From: Planctomycetaceae bacterium
GTDB lineage: Bacteria; Planctomycetota; Planctomycetia; Pirellulales; Pirellulaceae
NCBI GenBank assembly: GCA_007129635.1
Contig: SKVE01000463.1
Coordinates: 1 to 6,438 of the forward strand
Length of the DNA: 6,438 bases
Reading direction: 5' to 3'
A program made the translations under genes and the position numbers. The notes under the pieces are model-generated. The model was not told the DNA's origin. It worked only from the letters and a program-made list of their open reading frames with translations, and ran no database searches. Below, piece by piece: positions 4,408 to 6,438 of this stretch; position 1 is the first letter of the stretch, and each line of letters begins with the position of its first letter.

Positions 4408-6438
4408 TCAGCCCGATTCGATGGACATGACGGCGCGGAATCCCAGCAGCGCACCGTCGGGGTCATGGGCAGGGAAACGGCTGCGGAAGGCTGAACGTCG
4501 ACCCTGGGGGCCGCCGTCCCAACTGCCGCCTCGAAAGACACGATTCGCCCCCAAGGCAGGACCTGTCGGATCGACGCGGGGTGACGTGGCGTAGTCGTGC
4601 TGGCAGAACAAGTCCTGACACCACTCGCGCACGCTCCCGTGCATATCGTGCAACCCCCAGGGGTTGGGCAGTTTCATGCCCACCGGACTGGTGCTGCCTT
4701 CCCAGTTACCGCTGTACCAGGCGTATTCGCCCAACATATCAGCGGAATCCCCAAAACTGTAATCGGTCGTGCTGCCCGCACGGCATGCGTATTCCCACTG
4801 AGCCTCGGTCGGCAGATGATAGCGGCCATACGGACCTTGATCCCGCGGCAGTTCGTCCAGCTTGCGAAGAAAGGCACGCGCATCGAGCCAGGAGACCCTT
4901 TCGACCGGCAGATTCGGATCGCCCTGGAATTGGCTCGGATTGACGCCCATCAGCCGTTCGTATTGAGCTTGGGTGACTTCGAACCGGCCCAGGTAGAACG
5001 GCCGGGTGATCCGCACTCGGTGCCGCGGCGTTTCGGTGGCCAATTGTTCGATGTACCAATCGGGCTGATCGACAGCTCGAGCCCGTTCGATCAATTGGGC
5101 GACCTGGGCTTCGGTCGAGCCCATATCGAATTCGCCGGGCGGGATCAGCATGAATTCCATGCCGATGGCATTCGTGAATGTCACGGGAACACCCAGATAA
5201 TCTGCCCAGGCCTGCTGGATCTGGGCGGCCTGCGGCGCATCCAAGGGAGCGATCGCTGGCGGCGGTGAGCCCGGCGGCAAGTTCCACTCGAAATCGATCG
5301 GCGATGTGCCGGGGTCCTTCGAGGGTACCAGCGTTTCTGGCAGCATCGTCGTGCCGGCGGAGGTTTGCGTGATCACGCTGCCGCCTTCGGGCACGCGAAA
5401 TCGAGCAACTTCTTGCCCCTCGTGGTCTCGAACGATCAACCAAGTGCTCAGCAACAGGAGTATCGCACCGGCTGCGGCAGTTGCCAGCAGCTTGGGATGC
5501 CGCCAGCGTGTCGCTGAAGAATCTCGTCGGTCGGATACCGGTGGCTGGACGGGTTTTGGGTTGGGCCTCAGCTCGGTGTCACTCTCCGGAAACGACTTGG
5601 CGGGCGTTGGTTGAAGATCGGCCCGGACCTCGGGGAATGTCTTGGTTTCGATCGGCGCGTCGATCGGCGGCGCAGGAGGTGAACCGCAGCAGTTACATCC
5701 CACGAATCTTTTGTCAAGCGAGAACGACACGTCGTCGTGATCACCGTCCTGCTCCATGGCGACAACCAGTGGCTGGAGATTCTCGGGCTTCGAAATGCAC
5801 TGCTTCAGATCGGCGATCAGCTCGGCCGCCGAAGGATAGCGATCCTCGGGGTTCTTCGCCACCAGGCGGGCGAAAACATCCTCGACCGATTGCGATACAT
5901 CGGGACACACTTCGCTCAACCTGGCTGGGGGCTGACATTGGTGCGCGATCAGCTTTCCGGTTACGGTGCGAGCCGGATACATGGACTGGCCCGTCACCAA
6001 ATACCAGAAGGTGGCACCCAGACTGTAGAGATCGGATCGAGGGTCGGCTCGGCTGGTATCGATCGTTTGCTCGGGCGCCATATAGTCCGCCGTGCCCATT
6101 ATCTGGCCGGTTTCGGTCAGCGGATCCTGATCATCGGCTTGCGTATCCATGCATGCCAAGCCCATGTCCAGGATCTTGACGGTTCCCTGCGGGTCCAACA
6201 ACAGGTTGCTGGGCTTCATGTCCCGATGCACGATCCCCAACTGGTGCGCGTATTGCAGTCCGCAGGCGACTTGCATCAGGCACGCCAGGCCCTGATCGAT
6301 CGACAGGGGCCCATGCCGGCGAACCAGCACCGCCAGATCGACACCGCCAACGTATTGCATGACCAGGAACTGCGTCCCACTCGCCTGGTTCGCATCATAC
6401 GCGGTGACGATGTTGGGATGATGCAGCTTCGCGGCCAC
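4408..6438 (-). CDS. Membrane Ser/Thr protein kinase with FGE/SUMF1-like C-terminal domain (5' partial)
   Basis: The C-terminal 676 residues of a PknB-type kinase; the start lies beyond the right edge, so the Gly-rich loop and ATP-binding Lys are not visible. Residues 1-212 are the rest of the kinase: LHHPNIV (5-11), catalytic HRDMKPSN (71-78), DMG (91-93) in place of DFG, MAPE (120-123) and SDLYSLG (135-141). The metal-binding Asp of the DFG motif is kept. A Pro-rich linker (about 216-315) includes a Cys-x-Cys-Cys motif at 248-251. One membrane helix follows (317-336), placing the kinase in the cytoplasm. Residues 424-672 are an FGE-sulfatase/SUMF1-like domain: GMEFMLIPPGEFDMGS (426-441), RYHLPTEAQWEYACRAG (539-555), LHDMHGSVREW (596-606), FRGGSW (635-640), LGFRAV (665-670). 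The two active-site cysteines expected after GGSW in true FGEs are Gly642 and Arg647 here. Sulfatase activation is therefore unlikely, and a sensing or binding role is inferred. Confidence 0.93.
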   Translation of the reverse strand: MAAKLHHPNIVTAYDANQASGTQFLVMQYVGGVDLAVLVRRHGPLSIDQGLACLMQVACGLQYAHQLGIVHRDMKPSNLLLDPQGTVKILDMGLACMDTQADDQDPLTETGQIMGTADYMAPEQTIDTSRADPRSDLYSLGATFWYLVTGQSMYPARTVTGKLIAHQCQPPARLSEVCPDVSQSVEDVFARLVAKNPEDRYPSAAELIADLKQCISKPENLQPLVVAMEQDGDHDDVSFSLDKRFVGCNCCGSPPAPPIDAPIETKTFPEVRADLQPTPAKSFPESDTELRPNPKPVQPPVSDRRDSSATRWRHPKLLATAAAGAILLLLSTWLIVRDHEGQEVARFRVPEGGSVITQTSAGTTMLPETLVPSKDPGTSPIDFEWNLPPGSPPPAIAPLDAPQAAQIQQAWADYLGVPVTFTNAIGMEFMLIPPGEFDMGSTEAQVAQLIERARAVDQPDWYIEQLATETPRHRVRITRPFYLGRFEVTQAQYERLMGVNPSQFQGDPNLPVERVSWLDARAFLRKLDELPRDQGPYGRYHLPTEAQWEYACRAGSTTDYSFGDSADMLGEYAWYSGNWEGSTSPVGMKLPNPWGLHDMHGSVREWCQDLFCQHDYATSPRVDPTGPALGANRVFRGGSWDGGPQGRRSAFRSRFPAHDPDGALLGFRAVMSIESG

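Overview
The window looks like a chromosomal segment of a planctomycete, probably of the Pirellulales type. The evidence is GC-rich DNA, a receptor-like Ser/Thr kinase carrying a sulfatase-modifying-enzyme-like (FGE/SUMF1) sensor domain, a secreted SH3b plus 24-residue leucine-rich-repeat protein, and a CTCCGAC/TTCCGAC heptamer array. This assignment rests on gene style, not on a marker gene.

Layout: four protein genes cover almost everything. (1) Bases 1-244 are non-coding, with the heptamer array at the left edge and small palindromes and repeats before the first gene. (2) A plus-strand gene at 245-1513 encodes a secreted Asp-box (sialidase-fold) protein. (3) It converges on a minus-strand gene at 1578-3074 for a 12-helix APC-superfamily amino-acid permease. 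(4) Upstream of that, also on the minus strand, lies a secreted SH3b/LRR protein (3179-4225, possibly from 4330). (5) The right third (4408-6438, minus) is a membrane kinase that runs off the window, so its N-lobe is missing.

The three minus-strand genes are co-oriented with gaps of about 77-182 and 104 bases. The 104-base gap holds two hairpins: a terminator-like one behind the LRR gene and a perfect 7-bp inverted repeat just ahead of the permease ribosome-binding site. The permease is therefore probably a separate transcription unit, while the kinase and LRR genes could be co-transcribed.

Functionally, the kinase would place its catalytic domain in the cytoplasm and its FGE-like domain outside the membrane, where the secreted LRR/SH3b protein is also predicted to be. 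A sensor/partner relationship is possible but is inference only. Nothing in the sequence ties the sialidase-like protein or the permease to that pair. I see no tRNA, rRNA, CRISPR array, insertion sequence or phage gene. I did not find a convincing new multi-gene system; the most unusual items are the degenerate FGE-like sensor with a Cys-x-Cys-Cys juxtamembrane motif, and the in-frame 30-bp duplication across the permease start.
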